The notes below the pieces were generated by a model. The model searched no databases and was not told the DNA's origin. It saw only the letters and a program-made list of their open reading frames with translations. DNA of 18,044 bases, taken from positions 1 through 18,044 of the forward strand of contig CAYMQY010000072.1 of the NCBI GenBank assembly GCA_964392655.1, given 5' to 3'. How positions within the stretch are numbered: position 1 is the first letter of the stretch; every line of letters starts with the position of its first letter. This document shows, one piece after another, positions 1-9,036 of the stretch. The DNA is from M3007 sp964392655 (GTDB lineage: Bacteria > Bacteroidota > Bacteroidia > Chitinophagales > Saprospiraceae). A program made the translations under genes and the position numbers.

Positions 1-700
1 GGGCTGATGGCCAGTTCGTTTACCCAGAGGTTGGTTTCGGTGTAGGCGTTGGTCCAGGTGCTGCCGCCGTCGGTAGTTTTGATGATTTTTCCGCCGGTGG
101 CGGCAAAAACCGTGTTCGGGTCGTTGGGATGAATTTTCACCGCGCCGAAGGAGCCATGCAGGACGTCGCGGGTGAGCAGCATCCAGTTCTGGCCCTTGTC
201 GGTGGTTTTCCACACGCCGCCCGTTTCGCCGCCGACGTAGAGCACGTCGGGGTTTGAGGGGGCAATGTCAAGGGAGTAGATATTGGTTTGCCAGGTGACT
301 TTGGTAAGGCCGTCAGTATCGTAGGTTTGGCTGGGTCCGACCCAGGTCCAGGCGGCATTTTTCTTGCTTGAAAGTTGATCATTGGGCCTTGAAAATTGGT
401 CATTTTCGGAGTCTTCAATATCCAACGGCTGCACATTATTCAGCCGTCCGTCGCTTCCCGTCCGGGTTCTTGCCCAGTGCATCCAGCGTTTGTAGTACTG
501 CGTGTACGAGTTTTTTTCAAACGGCCGTTCGGCATGGTAGTCGCGCCAGGATTTCTGAATGGCGAACACGTTGGGGTTTTCGGTTTGCATCATGCGCATC
601 CATGCGGGCGCGTCGGGTGCGATGTAGATGGGGGNNNNNNNNNNGAAAGGGCGGTGGTGAAACAGAGGGTGAGGGTCAAGAGACAGAGACGGCGGTACAT
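1..700 (-). CDS. Secreted BNR/sortilin-like beta-propeller protein, 5' part (runs off the left edge)
   Basis: The minus-strand ATG at 700-698 opens a hydrophobic signal peptide (MYRRLCLLTLTLCFTTAL), then a 10-N gap (635-644) interrupts it. Beyond the gap the reading frame is open to position 1. The mature part starts with a charged, aromatic-rich stretch (MMQTENPNVFAIQKSW...). It is followed by at least two propeller blades of the pattern P-[ND]-x-L-Y-V-G-G...G-G-V-W-K-T-T-D-x-G-x-N-W and DPNTVFAATGG...KTTDGGSTW, that is Asp-box/BNR repeats. In Bacteroidota such proteins are exported and often carry a T9SS tail, which would lie beyond the window. Frames on the two sides of the gap disagree by one base, so the gap size is wrong or there is an indel. 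It follows the terminator at 751-785 and is probably a separate transcription unit, but I recognise no promoter. The substrate or function is unknown. Confidence 0.8.
635..644. other. Assembly gap (10 N) inside the signal-peptide region of the propeller gene
   Basis: Ten Ns. From the ATG at 700 to the first body codon beyond the gap (629) there are 71 bases, which is not a multiple of three. The true number of bases here should therefore be congruent to 2 modulo 3 if the gene is intact. Confidence 0.95.
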
Positions 701-750
701 ACGGAAGCGGATTTTTTGTGCAAAAGAACAAAGAAGGGGCGTGTCAGGAT

Positions 751-785
751 AAAAAAATGCGGGGGCAACCAACGTCGCCCCCGCA
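751..785 (-). terminator. Intrinsic terminator of the 2341-residue gene
   Basis: A perfect 9-bp stem (758-766 TGCGGGGGC with 777-785 GCCCCCGCA) has a 10-base loop. On the minus strand it is followed at once by seven Ts (positions 757-751). It begins 37 bases past the stop codon at 823. This is a textbook Rho-independent terminator for minus-strand transcription. The plus-strand side has no T run, so it should act in one direction only. Confidence 0.93.
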
Positions 786-822
786 CAATCGAATTATTCG
801 AGCAATTCGAATCAATCCAGTA

Positions 823-3800
823 TTACGGCAGCCGTTGCACCACCACCTTCCGGCTCACGCTGCCCGCCTGCGTTTGCAGCCGCACCATGTATACCCCGGA
901 ACTGAGCCATTCGCCGGCGCCGGAGCGTCCGTTCCAGATGACCGCGTTTGCGCCCGCATTGGCCGCCACTTTCCGGCTCAGAATCTCCCGGCCACGCGCA
1001 TCTGCGATAGTCAAGGTCACTTCCTCCGATTTGGGCAAGTGGAAGCGCAGGGTAGTTTCGCTGCTGAACGGATTCGGCTGGGCGTCGAAGGCAAACGAGG
1101 CGCCGAAGTCCTCTCCGGTACTGCTGCTGGGCAGGTCGAAGGGTACCGGATTTTCGATGCTGCCCTGGTGCTGGTTGGGCGAGAAAAACATGGTTTGTAC
1201 CAGGTTTTGCACTTGCTGGTTCGAGTTGTCGTACAGTTTGAAGGTCAGCAATTCGCCCGCTATGTTTGCGTACATGGTCAGGAAAAACAGGTAAGCGTCC
1301 AGCGGCTGGATGTAAATGGCTTGCGCTGATCCGCGCACCTCGTTGCCGACGAAAACGCCCAGTTCCATGTCGTCCGTGGTGGCATTTTGGCCGTTGGCGC
1401 GGAGCATGCCGATGAGGGTACTGCTGTATTCAAACTGCGTGGGATCAACTGTCCAGTAATTCAGCCGGGTCATACCCGATTCGTCACGGGCCTGTGCCGG
1501 TATTTCTGTAAGCGGCGCGGGCGGCGGTGGGTAGGTCAGCGTACCAGCATTGCTCAGTTTGATTTGATACCCATTCGGCGGGGTCATGTATTTCAGGTTG
1601 CCGATCCAGCGGTAGTAGGTGTTGGGGCCATCCACCACTTCGCTGTACTGGGCAAAAGCGACCTGGCTTTTGATGATGTCGCCGGGTTGGGCCGGCACCG
1701 AGGCCAAAGCGTCATCAATAGGCAGCGAATAGTTGGGCACATAGCCGATCCAGTTCCAGCCGGTCACGAGCGGGATAGGCGTAAGAGCGGGGTCAAGTGG
1801 CGTGCCGAGCATGCGCAAGGTATCGGCCTGATCGGCGCGGTAGATGTACATGCCCGTGTTATTCAGGTTGGAAAGGGTACCAAACCAACCGCCGGTGTAT
1901 TGTGAAAATGCCGACTGGCTGCGCATCAAGTCGTTGTCGGGGTGGTGAAGCGTTGCCAGTGCGGAGTCCAGACTGGAGTTCGGAAAAGCGAGGTTGAACG
2001 AAACCCAGTTCCAGCCGTAGTTGAACGGCACTTCACGCAGCAGCAAACCGCCGGTATGGATCACTTGCGGGATGTTCGGCGTACCGATGACGTTGTCGGG
2101 CTGGAACGTGAAGTTTTCCTGCACAAACCCGTAGCGCTGACACTCGGAAGCATCCCACACTTCGAGGCGGATCGGGTCAAGCAGGTCGTCGGGGTCGCCG
2201 AAAATGGTGAGGTAGGCCAAGTATTTGTTCAGCAAGGGCACGTATTGCACATTGGCGCGCCCGCGCAATTCGTCGTTGATGTAGGCTGCCACGATGTCCT
2301 CCGGGTCGGTCGAGAAATTGCCTTCGATGTTGACCTGAAGCACCATACTCATGGTATTTTCAAAAAGCGCCGGATTCACATTTGCGAACGGCGGGCAGCA
2401 CACGACTCGTACGCCGATGGGCAAGCCCTCGTCGCCACCCATGAAGAAGGGATTTGCGCCGGTTTCGGTGTGTAAAATGATGGAGTCCGCCCAGTTTCCG
2501 AAGGCCAGCGAGGAGTCCACGGTGAAACTTACCGGACGAATTTCGTTGGCTGCCAATGTGCCCTGATTCGGTACCACATGTACCCAGTCGGGGATGTTCT
2601 GGATCGTAAACGGCACCGGGTAACCGCCCCGGTTGTGGATGTTGGCTACTGCGGTTTTGTTTTCATCCTCGAACTTCGTCATGCCGAGGCTGTCGGTCAA
2701 CCAGGCCAGTTCGTTGCGGTCTACATAAAATTCCCACACACCGTTGTTCAACTTGGTACCATTGAACACATTACCCGTCAGGTCTTCGATACCGTGCAAT
2801 TCGGCGCGCAGGATGCGATTTTCAAAAAACTCGTTCTGGAAGTTCGGATCCAGCACGATCTTGTTTTCAAAACAGGTAATGTCAATGTCAATCGGGGTGT
2901 CCGTTGTGGCGTCGAACAGCAGTACGTCGTCCACCGGATTCAAGCGGTCGCAGTTGATGTGCTGGTTGAACGTAAAGGAAATTTCATCGCCCACTTGGTA
3001 CACCCCGTCCGAAGGCTGCGGAACGCCCACAATGCTGGGAGGTTCGCGGTCAATTCGACCTTTGATCGTTTGCGAGTAGCCTGGGTCGGTAGAGGCGTCG
3101 CCGGTGCAGATTGCCACGGCGCGGATTTCGTAAGGGCCGTCGGACAAGCCGGTGGTTTCCCAGAAAAACTGGGTGAAATTATCGCCCAGATCGGCCTTGA
3201 GAATATCGGATTGCGGCGTGATGTTGATCCAGGCACCGTCGCCGTCGGAGCGGCGGTATTGTACCCGGACACGCTCGAAGAATGGTTCGTTTTTGTTGTA
3301 GCCCGAAACCGTGATACGGCGCAAGGGGTCGTCGGCAGCCAATTGCACCCAGCCTTCTTCCGGCACATTGATATCCACCTCGCTGCAAGGGCGGTTGAAG
3401 TGTACGCTGAGAAAAAGCGGGGAATAAAAATTGTCGTTCCAGTCCACGCCAAGGCCTAGGGCGTAGTTGCGGTTCAGTTCGCATTCGGAGTGCATGGCCA
3501 CCGAGATGTTTTCGTAATCATACTCGATTGGCCCGCGTTCAACGGTAATGGTGATGGGCAACGATTCGCCGGCCGGCACAATGTAACGCTGCGGCTGGTC
3601 AAGCACACCGCCGTTCAGTTTGATGACGGCCCCGTGCGGGTTGTCGGCAGCAGTAGACGAAAACATGTAGGGCCAGGTTTCGTTGGTGGCGCCGATATTG
3701 CCGAGCAGCAACTGAAATGTCGCCGGTTCGTTGGCCGGCACATTGGTGGCCACGAACGAATTGCCGGGCGCCAGTTGCAGGTTCACGCCCTCGCGATTGG

Positions 3801-6800
3801 CGGTACCTTCCTCCCATGGACACGACGACTGGCCGGCTTTGGTGCGGAACACCGGAGTTTTGTACACGGAGTCCATCGCTACGTCTACGGAAAATGCATC
3901 GCCGGGGTCATCGTCGGCAAGGATATAGCCGGTGGTGATGCCACTGGAGTTTTCCGAGGTAGAATCTGCTTTTGTTTCACTGGTGGCAGACACAAACTTG
4001 AGCATGCCTGTGACACCTGCTTTATTGAACTCAAAACCAAAATGACTTTCGAGGGACTCCTCGCTGTTTAACAGTTGTTGGAGTTGATTGGTGTAGGTCG
4101 TATCGCTGGTTTCAGAATACTCGTAACCGATGTTGGCGTCGAAGGAGATGTTGCGGATGAATTTGGCTTTTTCTTTCAGGCCTGTGTTTTGATCAATGAT
4201 TGCCTGCCAACGGGCGAGCGACTCGGCCGACTGGGTTCGGATCGAGTCCACAACGAGTGGATCATTGGCCAGCACATCCAGGTAACGCATCACGTTGTTG
4301 ATGAGGTGGTACTCCGAGTACATGAAAACGGTGGAAAAATTCCCCGGCTCAATGTTCAGTACCTGTGTTGAAGCAGGCGTGCAGGTGATTTCATCAAACG
4401 TAATGTTATCTGCAAATCCGAAAATAATGTTGATCGCCTCACCCATGTAAATATCGCCGCCAAGTCCAACGGTGCTGTTGCTGCCCACCACCAGGTCACC
4501 AGGGTCGGTGGACAATTTTTCGTTCACCGACATACAGGTTTGGAAGGTGCTGTCGGTGATTTTCTGGTACGTCACCTGAAACTCGGCTCCGATATCGAAG
4601 ATGGGGCCTGCATTCATAATCGTTGCCACCCCAACGCCGATAGCCACTTCCACATTGCCGCCAAGGTGTGTCTCGAGACCAGCGCCACCGCCTACTGTGT
4701 AATCAAAGCCAACATGGTAAGACTTGCAGGTTCGGGTATTTTTTTCCAAAAATGCCGAACTGCCGTCACCGGGCGGGTCACGGAGAATGATAGACGGCTG
4801 TTCGGGAAGCATGGTCGTGAAGGTGTTCTCCTTGTTTCGAATACCCGTCACAACGGCCTGTACCGTCAGGCTGCCTTCCCGACCGGCCACCGAAGTGCCG
4901 AGCGCCTGAAACGTTTTCAAATATGGCGGCGAGGGGTTGGGCGGGCCAACGATGAACTTGTATTTCAACTCCCCACCGCTCATCACGGTGTCCAGAACTT
5001 GGTCCGAAAAACCGTTGATAATGCGGAAATTGGCGGTATCCAAATAACACACCCCGTCATCGGACATGGTCGCCACATATTGCTCCTTGAGTTTGATGAT
5101 CAACGTGACAGACTGGTCTTTGTCCAAAACAATGGTCGGACAAGTCATACTGACCGGGTCCAGTCCGCTCACGATTTCCACTTCCGGCGGAGCGAAATAG
5201 ATAAAATCAACGATGGTATCGTTCGTGGTCAGGTTTACAGTAGCGCCGCCCTGCACCTGAAAGGCTGTTTTTATGTCGGGGTCGGAGTGTTCCACCACGG
5301 CTACCGTCATGCTTTCCAGCGGAGGCAGTTCGAGAAATTCAAAATCGCCTTCCTGGTTGTCTATGGTGATTTCCCGTTCCAGGCAACCATCTGCAGAGCG
5401 CACTTTGACGGTGCAAACGGTACCCGTGCCGGTGCCCGGGGGGGGTTCGATGATGGATTTTTTGCACAAACCACCGGCTACCTTACCCGACACCTTGCGC
5501 GTTGTGGTCACGTTGAACAAAATGCCGGCAATCGGGCTGGTCACATTGGTGACTTCCCACGTTCCGGGAATAAAATTATATCCCTCGAATTTCGGCTCCA
5601 GAATGGCGTTATCACCGGGGTTGAAATCAATCAAAAACTTGCCAGTAGAGTCGGTAAAAACTTTTGGCTTGAACGATTCTCCGTTGACCAAAATCTCCAC
5701 GTTCGGCGCAAAGCAATCCGTGTTCTGGTAGCGTACATAGCCTGAAACAGCCACTGTAGATCGGTCGGTAAAATCCACCTGGTCTACCGAAGTAATACTG
5801 GGATTGAGTGTGACCTGGCGGGTGACCGGCGAAAAAACGTGCGGTTCGGTGGCTTGCCGCGCTGCGAAGGGCGTCCAGTCTGTACCGTATGCAGTACCAA
5901 AGGGCAGCAGTACGGAACCACTGTTGTTCAGGCGGTTGCCGCTGCCTTCGTTGAGCGCAAAATACACGCGCAGGCCGCGCTCTTGCATGTCGCGTGGGAA
6001 CTGGGCGTGATTCAGGATTTTCGTTGCGCTTAATGTGGTGTCGTAGATGGCCACTTCATCCACCAATCCGCCAAAATGGTCGGTGGTGGTCATGGCGCTG
6101 GGCCGGGCGCCGAGCATCCAGGTTTGGCTGGTGTCCGACCAATTGCCGCCGATACTGGAAAAAGTATGGCTACCAAGGGAAATGCCGTTTTTGTAGGCAG
6201 TCACCATGCGGTTTGACCCGGCGCTGTCAATCGTGAACGCCAGATGCTGGTAGCCCATACCCAGCGGCCCGAAAGATTTGGTCTGGCCGTTCAGGTAAAA
6301 CTTGATGGTATCGGTGATGGTACCGGGCGTAAGCAGAAGGCGAAAATCATTGGCGCCCCATTTTTTGGATAGCACACATTGTTCTCCGTCGGGACCGGCA
6401 CTGTTCAGCCATAGTTCGATAGTAGCCTTGGGCGTAAGCGAAAAATCGGGCAATGTGGCGTAGTCGCTTTGGCTGCGCACAAACCGCAACGCCCGGTACA
6501 TGTAAAAATCCTTGGAAGGCCGGGCTAAAAACGTAGTACCGGTACTGTAACTCACCGATTCGATGCGGTAAAAACCTTCCTCGTTGGTTAGTCCGGACGT
6601 ACTCACCGGCGGACGGTCGGTATCGAATGCTGCGCCGCAGAAGTATAATTTCGTACGCTGAATCAGGTCGAAAGATTTGGTGCCCTGTTCCTCGTCTAAT
6701 TTCCAATAGTATTTCAAGCCCGGAGTGAGCGACGAGGCGGTACCCATCATCACTTCAGCAAGGTCTATTTCTTCGAGGCGACGGTGGTAAATCCGGAACT

Positions 6801-7848
6801 CGTCGAGAAGGCCCGCCCAGCCTGTTTGCCCGGTACGGGCGCCGAAGCGCACTTCGGTGGCAGAGGGTACCGGCGGCAGAGTAGCAATGGAAACGAGTGC
6901 TCCGTCCAGATACATGCGCCCCTTGCCGTCGGCATCCACCGACAAGGCGATGTGGTGCCAATTGTTTTTGGTACTGTCGGGGATTGGGGCGGAAAGCAGG
7001 GTCGTACCGGCTGCCGTTTGGGCAATTTGGATGCCTTTGTTCCCTCCCGTACTGGCAATAGAGCGGAAAAAAAGCGGGAACGGGTTCAGGTCCAGCACAC
7101 CGGCGTTGACTGTGGCGCTGTCGGTTTTCATCCAGAACGAGAGTGTCCATTCGCCGTTTGCCGCAGGCAAAATACTCACCGTGTCGTAGAAAAAAGCGCC
7201 GTCGGCAGGATCGAATTTGAGTGAAAAACCTTGCATCGGCGTGAGCGTGACAAGCGCATCGGGCACGGGGCTGCCATTCATGGTTTGTACCTGGCCGGTC
7301 ACCACGCCGTTGGGCACCTGAAAACCGAGGGCATTTCCCGCCGGGCCTTCGCCATACACGTTGATGCCGCGTACTTCGTAATTATAGGGCCGCCCGGCAA
7401 TGACATTGAAGTCATTGTAGTTGCGGATGTTACTCGCTACTGTGGCCAGAAAAACTCCGTCGCGGTACAGGTTGAAGCCCTGCGTGGGGTTTGGCCCGAG
7501 CGGGTTGAGTACCCAGGAAATCTGAATACGGTCGAGCAAGTCGCCCTGCGTAGCCGTCACGATCGGTGAAAACGGCGGGATCAGGATTTGCCCAAAGGCC
7601 CCAAATGCCATGTCGTTTGCCGGGGTAGTGACCGGCCCTACGAGCATTTGTCCGATGATCATATCGGTACGGCGCGAGGAGTTGCGTACGTCAATGCCGG
7701 AACCATAGTTGAAAAAAACTTGACCGGGGCGAATAGAGAAAGCGCCTGCAGGACTGCAAGCAGGGTCGGATTGGCTGAAACTGTTGGTTGCACAGAGGAA
7801 CAAAGCAAACAGTAGGGTGAACAACCGGATATGGAGAAGATGTTTCAT
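823..7848 (-). CDS. Giant multidomain secreted protein with LamG, Ig-like and T9SS sorting domains
   Basis: This is a 2341-residue protein. Signal peptide 1-26 (cleavage near SFSQ). FN3-like ~95-175. A carboxypeptidase-regulatory-like domain starts at ~181. LamG/concanavalin-like modules lie at ~206-375 and ~452-615. Further regulatory-like Ig domains lie at ~698-780 and ~785-892. A Ser/Thr-rich central region of unknown fold covers ~1040-1350. Then come an SbsA-type Ig domain (~1601-1710) and a BACON-like domain (~1711-1800, with IPDWVHVVPNQGTL). Two copies of a GWNW module sit at ~1940-2100, flanked by two copies of another module at ~1815-1900 and ~2130-2210. The last ~90 residues form a type A T9SS sorting domain (QPNPFSSETTLRFHLP... 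ending RKVVVQRLP). It is probably exported by T9SS and anchored or released at the surface; a role in adhesion or glycan binding is inference. Transcribed last after three lectin-fold genes (57-bp spacer), it ends at a strong terminator. Confidence 0.92.
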   Translation of the reverse strand: MKHLLHIRLFTLLFALFLCATNSFSQSDPACSPAGAFSIRPGQVFFNYGSGIDVRNSSRRTDMIIGQMLVGPVTTPANDMAFGAFGQILIPPFSPIVTATQGDLLDRIQISWVLNPLGPNPTQGFNLYRDGVFLATVASNIRNYNDFNVIAGRPYNYEVRGINVYGEGPAGNALGFQVPNGVVTGQVQTMNGSPVPDALVTLTPMQGFSLKFDPADGAFFYDTVSILPAANGEWTLSFWMKTDSATVNAGVLDLNPFPLFFRSIASTGGNKGIQIAQTAAGTTLLSAPIPDSTKNNWHHIALSVDADGKGRMYLDGALVSIATLPPVPSATEVRFGARTGQTGWAGLLDEFRIYHRRLEEIDLAEVMMGTASSLTPGLKYYWKLDEEQGTKSFDLIQRTKLYFCGAAFDTDRPPVSTSGLTNEEGFYRIESVSYSTGTTFLARPSKDFYMYRALRFVRSQSDYATLPDFSLTPKATIELWLNSAGPDGEQCVLSKKWGANDFRLLLTPGTITDTIKFYLNGQTKSFGPLGMGYQHLAFTIDSAGSNRMVTAYKNGISLGSHTFSSIGGNWSDTSQTWMLGARPSAMTTTDHFGGLVDEVAIYDTTLSATKILNHAQFPRDMQERGLRVYFALNEGSGNRLNNSGSVLLPFGTAYGTDWTPFAARQATEPHVFSPVTRQVTLNPSITSVDQVDFTDRSTVAVSGYVRYQNTDCFAPNVEILVNGESFKPKVFTDSTGKFLIDFNPGDNAILEPKFEGYNFIPGTWEVTNVTSPIAGILFNVTTTRKVSGKVAGGLCKKSIIEPPPGTGTGTVCTVKVRSADGCLEREITIDNQEGDFEFLELPPLESMTVAVVEHSDPDIKTAFQVQGGATVNLTTNDTIVDFIYFAPPEVEIVSGLDPVSMTCPTIVLDKDQSVTLIIKLKEQYVATMSDDGVCYLDTANFRIINGFSDQVLDTVMSGGELKYKFIVGPPNPSPPYLKTFQALGTSVAGREGSLTVQAVVTGIRNKENTFTTMLPEQPSIILRDPPGDGSSAFLEKNTRTCKSYHVGFDYTVGGGAGLETHLGGNVEVAIGVGVATIMNAGPIFDIGAEFQVTYQKITDSTFQTCMSVNEKLSTDPGDLVVGSNSTVGLGGDIYMGEAINIIFGFADNITFDEITCTPASTQVLNIEPGNFSTVFMYSEYHLINNVMRYLDVLANDPLVVDSIRTQSAESLARWQAIIDQNTGLKEKAKFIRNISFDANIGYEYSETSDTTYTNQLQQLLNSEESLESHFGFEFNKAGVTGMLKFVSATSETKADSTSENSSGITTGYILADDDPGDAFSVDVAMDSVYKTPVFRTKAGQSSCPWEEGTANREGVNLQLAPGNSFVATNVPANEPATFQLLLGNIGATNETWPYMFSSTAADNPHGAVIKLNGGVLDQPQRYIVPAGESLPITITVERGPIEYDYENISVAMHSECELNRNYALGLGVDWNDNFYSPLFLSVHFNRPCSEVDINVPEEGWVQLAADDPLRRITVSGYNKNEPFFERVRVQYRRSDGDGAWINITPQSDILKADLGDNFTQFFWETTGLSDGPYEIRAVAICTGDASTDPGYSQTIKGRIDREPPSIVGVPQPSDGVYQVGDEISFTFNQHINCDRLNPVDDVLLFDATTDTPIDIDITCFENKIVLDPNFQNEFFENRILRAELHGIEDLTGNVFNGTKLNNGVWEFYVDRNELAWLTDSLGMTKFEDENKTAVANIHNRGGYPVPFTIQNIPDWVHVVPNQGTLAANEIRPVSFTVDSSLAFGNWADSIILHTETGANPFFMGGDEGLPIGVRVVCCPPFANVNPALFENTMSMVLQVNIEGNFSTDPEDIVAAYINDELRGRANVQYVPLLNKYLAYLTIFGDPDDLLDPIRLEVWDASECQRYGFVQENFTFQPDNVIGTPNIPQVIHTGGLLLREVPFNYGWNWVSFNLAFPNSSLDSALATLHHPDNDLMRSQSAFSQYTGGWFGTLSNLNNTGMYIYRADQADTLRMLGTPLDPALTPIPLVTGWNWIGYVPNYSLPIDDALASVPAQPGDIIKSQVAFAQYSEVVDGPNTYYRWIGNLKYMTPPNGYQIKLSNAGTLTYPPPPAPLTEIPAQARDESGMTRLNYWTVDPTQFEYSSTLIGMLRANGQNATTDDMELGVFVGNEVRGSAQAIYIQPLDAYLFFLTMYANIAGELLTFKLYDNSNQQVQNLVQTMFFSPNQHQGSIENPVPFDLPSSSTGEDFGASFAFDAQPNPFSSETTLRFHLPKSEEVTLTIADARGREILSRKVAANAGANAVIWNGRSGAGEWLSSGVYMVRLQTQAGSVSRKVVVQRLP
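5438..5445 (-). repeat. Homopolymer C8 tract inside the coding region
   Basis: Eight Gs on the plus strand (eight Cs on the coding strand) encode part of EPPPGTGTGT around residues 801-810 of the giant secreted protein. Tracts of this length in surface-protein genes can slip during replication. Whether this one does is unknown. Confidence 0.6.
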
Positions 7849-7892
7849 GAGCGGCAGTGATGTTTGGAAACGAAACTGTTTTCGGTGATGGG

Positions 7893-7905
7893 CATAGCGG
7901 CTATG
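7893..7905. repeat. Small palindrome directly after the third lectin-fold gene's stop
   Basis: CATAGCGGCTATG has perfect 6-bp arms (CATAGC/GCTATG) around one base. It touches the stop codon (7908-7906) of the upstream gene. It could be a short hairpin in the message or an operator-like palindrome. It is too weak for a terminator, as no T run follows. Confidence 0.5.
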
Positions 7906-8991
7906 TCAAAACCTTCGAATTGCCCGAACGCGAAAACTGGAGGTTTTGGCGGAGGAGTTTTGGGCGCCTCCGTTGAAATTCTGCGACCACGCATTGGTAC
8001 CGCTGACCGAACTGGAGCTCCAGTACGAGGCATTGGAAAACCCGCCCAGGCCGGCCGCTTTCAGGTTGTCATACATCAGGTCCAGTTCGTCTTTGGTGGG
8101 CAAAAACCAGTCGCTGTAGCCGTTGCTGACCAACTCGTCGCACAGACGCGCGGGAATTCCGGAGGTTGAGCAACTGTCGAGAATGGATTGGGTGTTGGCC
8201 AAACCACTGCCTCGCTTTGTTCCGTAGGCATGGGTAACCGGCGTACCGGAACAGCCCCAGGCAACGCCTGTTGACTGATCCGTTTCAGCGGCAATCAGGC
8301 CGTGCTGGCCCTTGGCGTCCACATAAAAAATAATGCCCCCGCCGTACGATTCACCCACCTGGCGCACGCTGCCGGTGATGTGCTGCCAACGGGTGCCGTC
8401 GTGGTAGTAAAATCCTTTCAGCAAATCTGTCTGATAAACTACTGTACCTGTGTCCGGTTGCACGATGGCCTTTTTTTGCGCATCCGTCATGCGGGGAATC
8501 AGCAAACCTTTGGTCGTTGAAGTGATATCCAGAATTGCGGAGGCAGCCGGACTTATGGTTCCGATACCGACCGCTGCGCCGGAGGTAAATTCGTTGCCGG
8601 TGCCCAGCAAAGCCAAACCTGCCGGCGCGGCGGTGAGGCGCGGACGAGGCATGTACTCCGCACCGGAGCCGTTGCCGAGGCTCACGCCAAGGTAGTAAGC
8701 CTGATTAAACGGAGCCGTCAGTGCGGCCCCCGAGCCGAGGATCACGTTGTATTTCCCGCCGGTGACTTTCACATTATTGAACACATCGCTCCAGACCAGA
8801 TCGGCAGGCAGCGTGCTGGTGGCGCTTTTCCAGAGTTTGAAGGTAAGTTGGTAATTGCTGTCGGGAGCGGCCTGACCGTTGTCCTGCACGAGAATACCCT
8901 GGAGCGAGAGGGTCGCATTTTGAGACCGGCCTGCTTTAGGACAGCAAAACACAACGGCAGCATAGACAAGGGCGAAGAGTATATTTTTCAT
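7906..8991 (-). CDS. Secreted DUF1566/Lcl_C-domain protein, paralog 3 of 3
   Basis: 361 residues; ATG at 8991. Signal peptide MKNILFALVYAAVVFCCPKAG with likely cleavage after GRSQ. The N-terminal beta-rich domain (~25-130) has motifs shared by all three paralogs: ATLSLQGIL, LTFKLWKS, GGKYNVILG, YYLGVSLG, PRPRLTAAP. A linker resembles Bacteroidota tail-fibre-like proteins (VGIGTISPAASAILDI, then TTKGLLIPRMTDAQ). The C-terminal half has GGGIIFYVDAKGQHGLIAA and YSDWFLPTKDELDLMYDNL, then YWSSSSVSGTNAW and ends RVRAIRRF. This is the DUF1566/Lcl_C C-type-lectin-like fold, used in some diversity-generating retroelement targets. No T9SS tail is visible. Its 3' codons in the putative variable part mostly end in C or T with changing first and second bases. 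The function is probably ligand binding at the cell surface (inference). Confidence 0.88.
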   Translation of the reverse strand: MKNILFALVYAAVVFCCPKAGRSQNATLSLQGILVQDNGQAAPDSNYQLTFKLWKSATSTLPADLVWSDVFNNVKVTGGKYNVILGSGAALTAPFNQAYYLGVSLGNGSGAEYMPRPRLTAAPAGLALLGTGNEFTSGAAVGIGTISPAASAILDITSTTKGLLIPRMTDAQKKAIVQPDTGTVVYQTDLLKGFYYHDGTRWQHITGSVRQVGESYGGGIIFYVDAKGQHGLIAAETDQSTGVAWGCSGTPVTHAYGTKRGSGLANTQSILDSCSTSGIPARLCDELVSNGYSDWFLPTKDELDLMYDNLKAAGLGGFSNASYWSSSSVSGTNAWSQNFNGGAQNSSAKTSSFRVRAIRRF

Positions 8992-9036
8992 AAAAAACAG
9001 GAAGTTGAATCGTTGCGGTGCTTTCGGAACGTATAC

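Noticed and set aside
4540..5745. 401-residue open frame on the plus strand inside the giant gene, and several similar ones (368-1294, 2578-3459)
   Set aside because: They are antisense to a continuous 2341-codon frame with signal peptide, ordered domains and sorting tail. Their translations are His/Arg/Val-rich and unlike any family.
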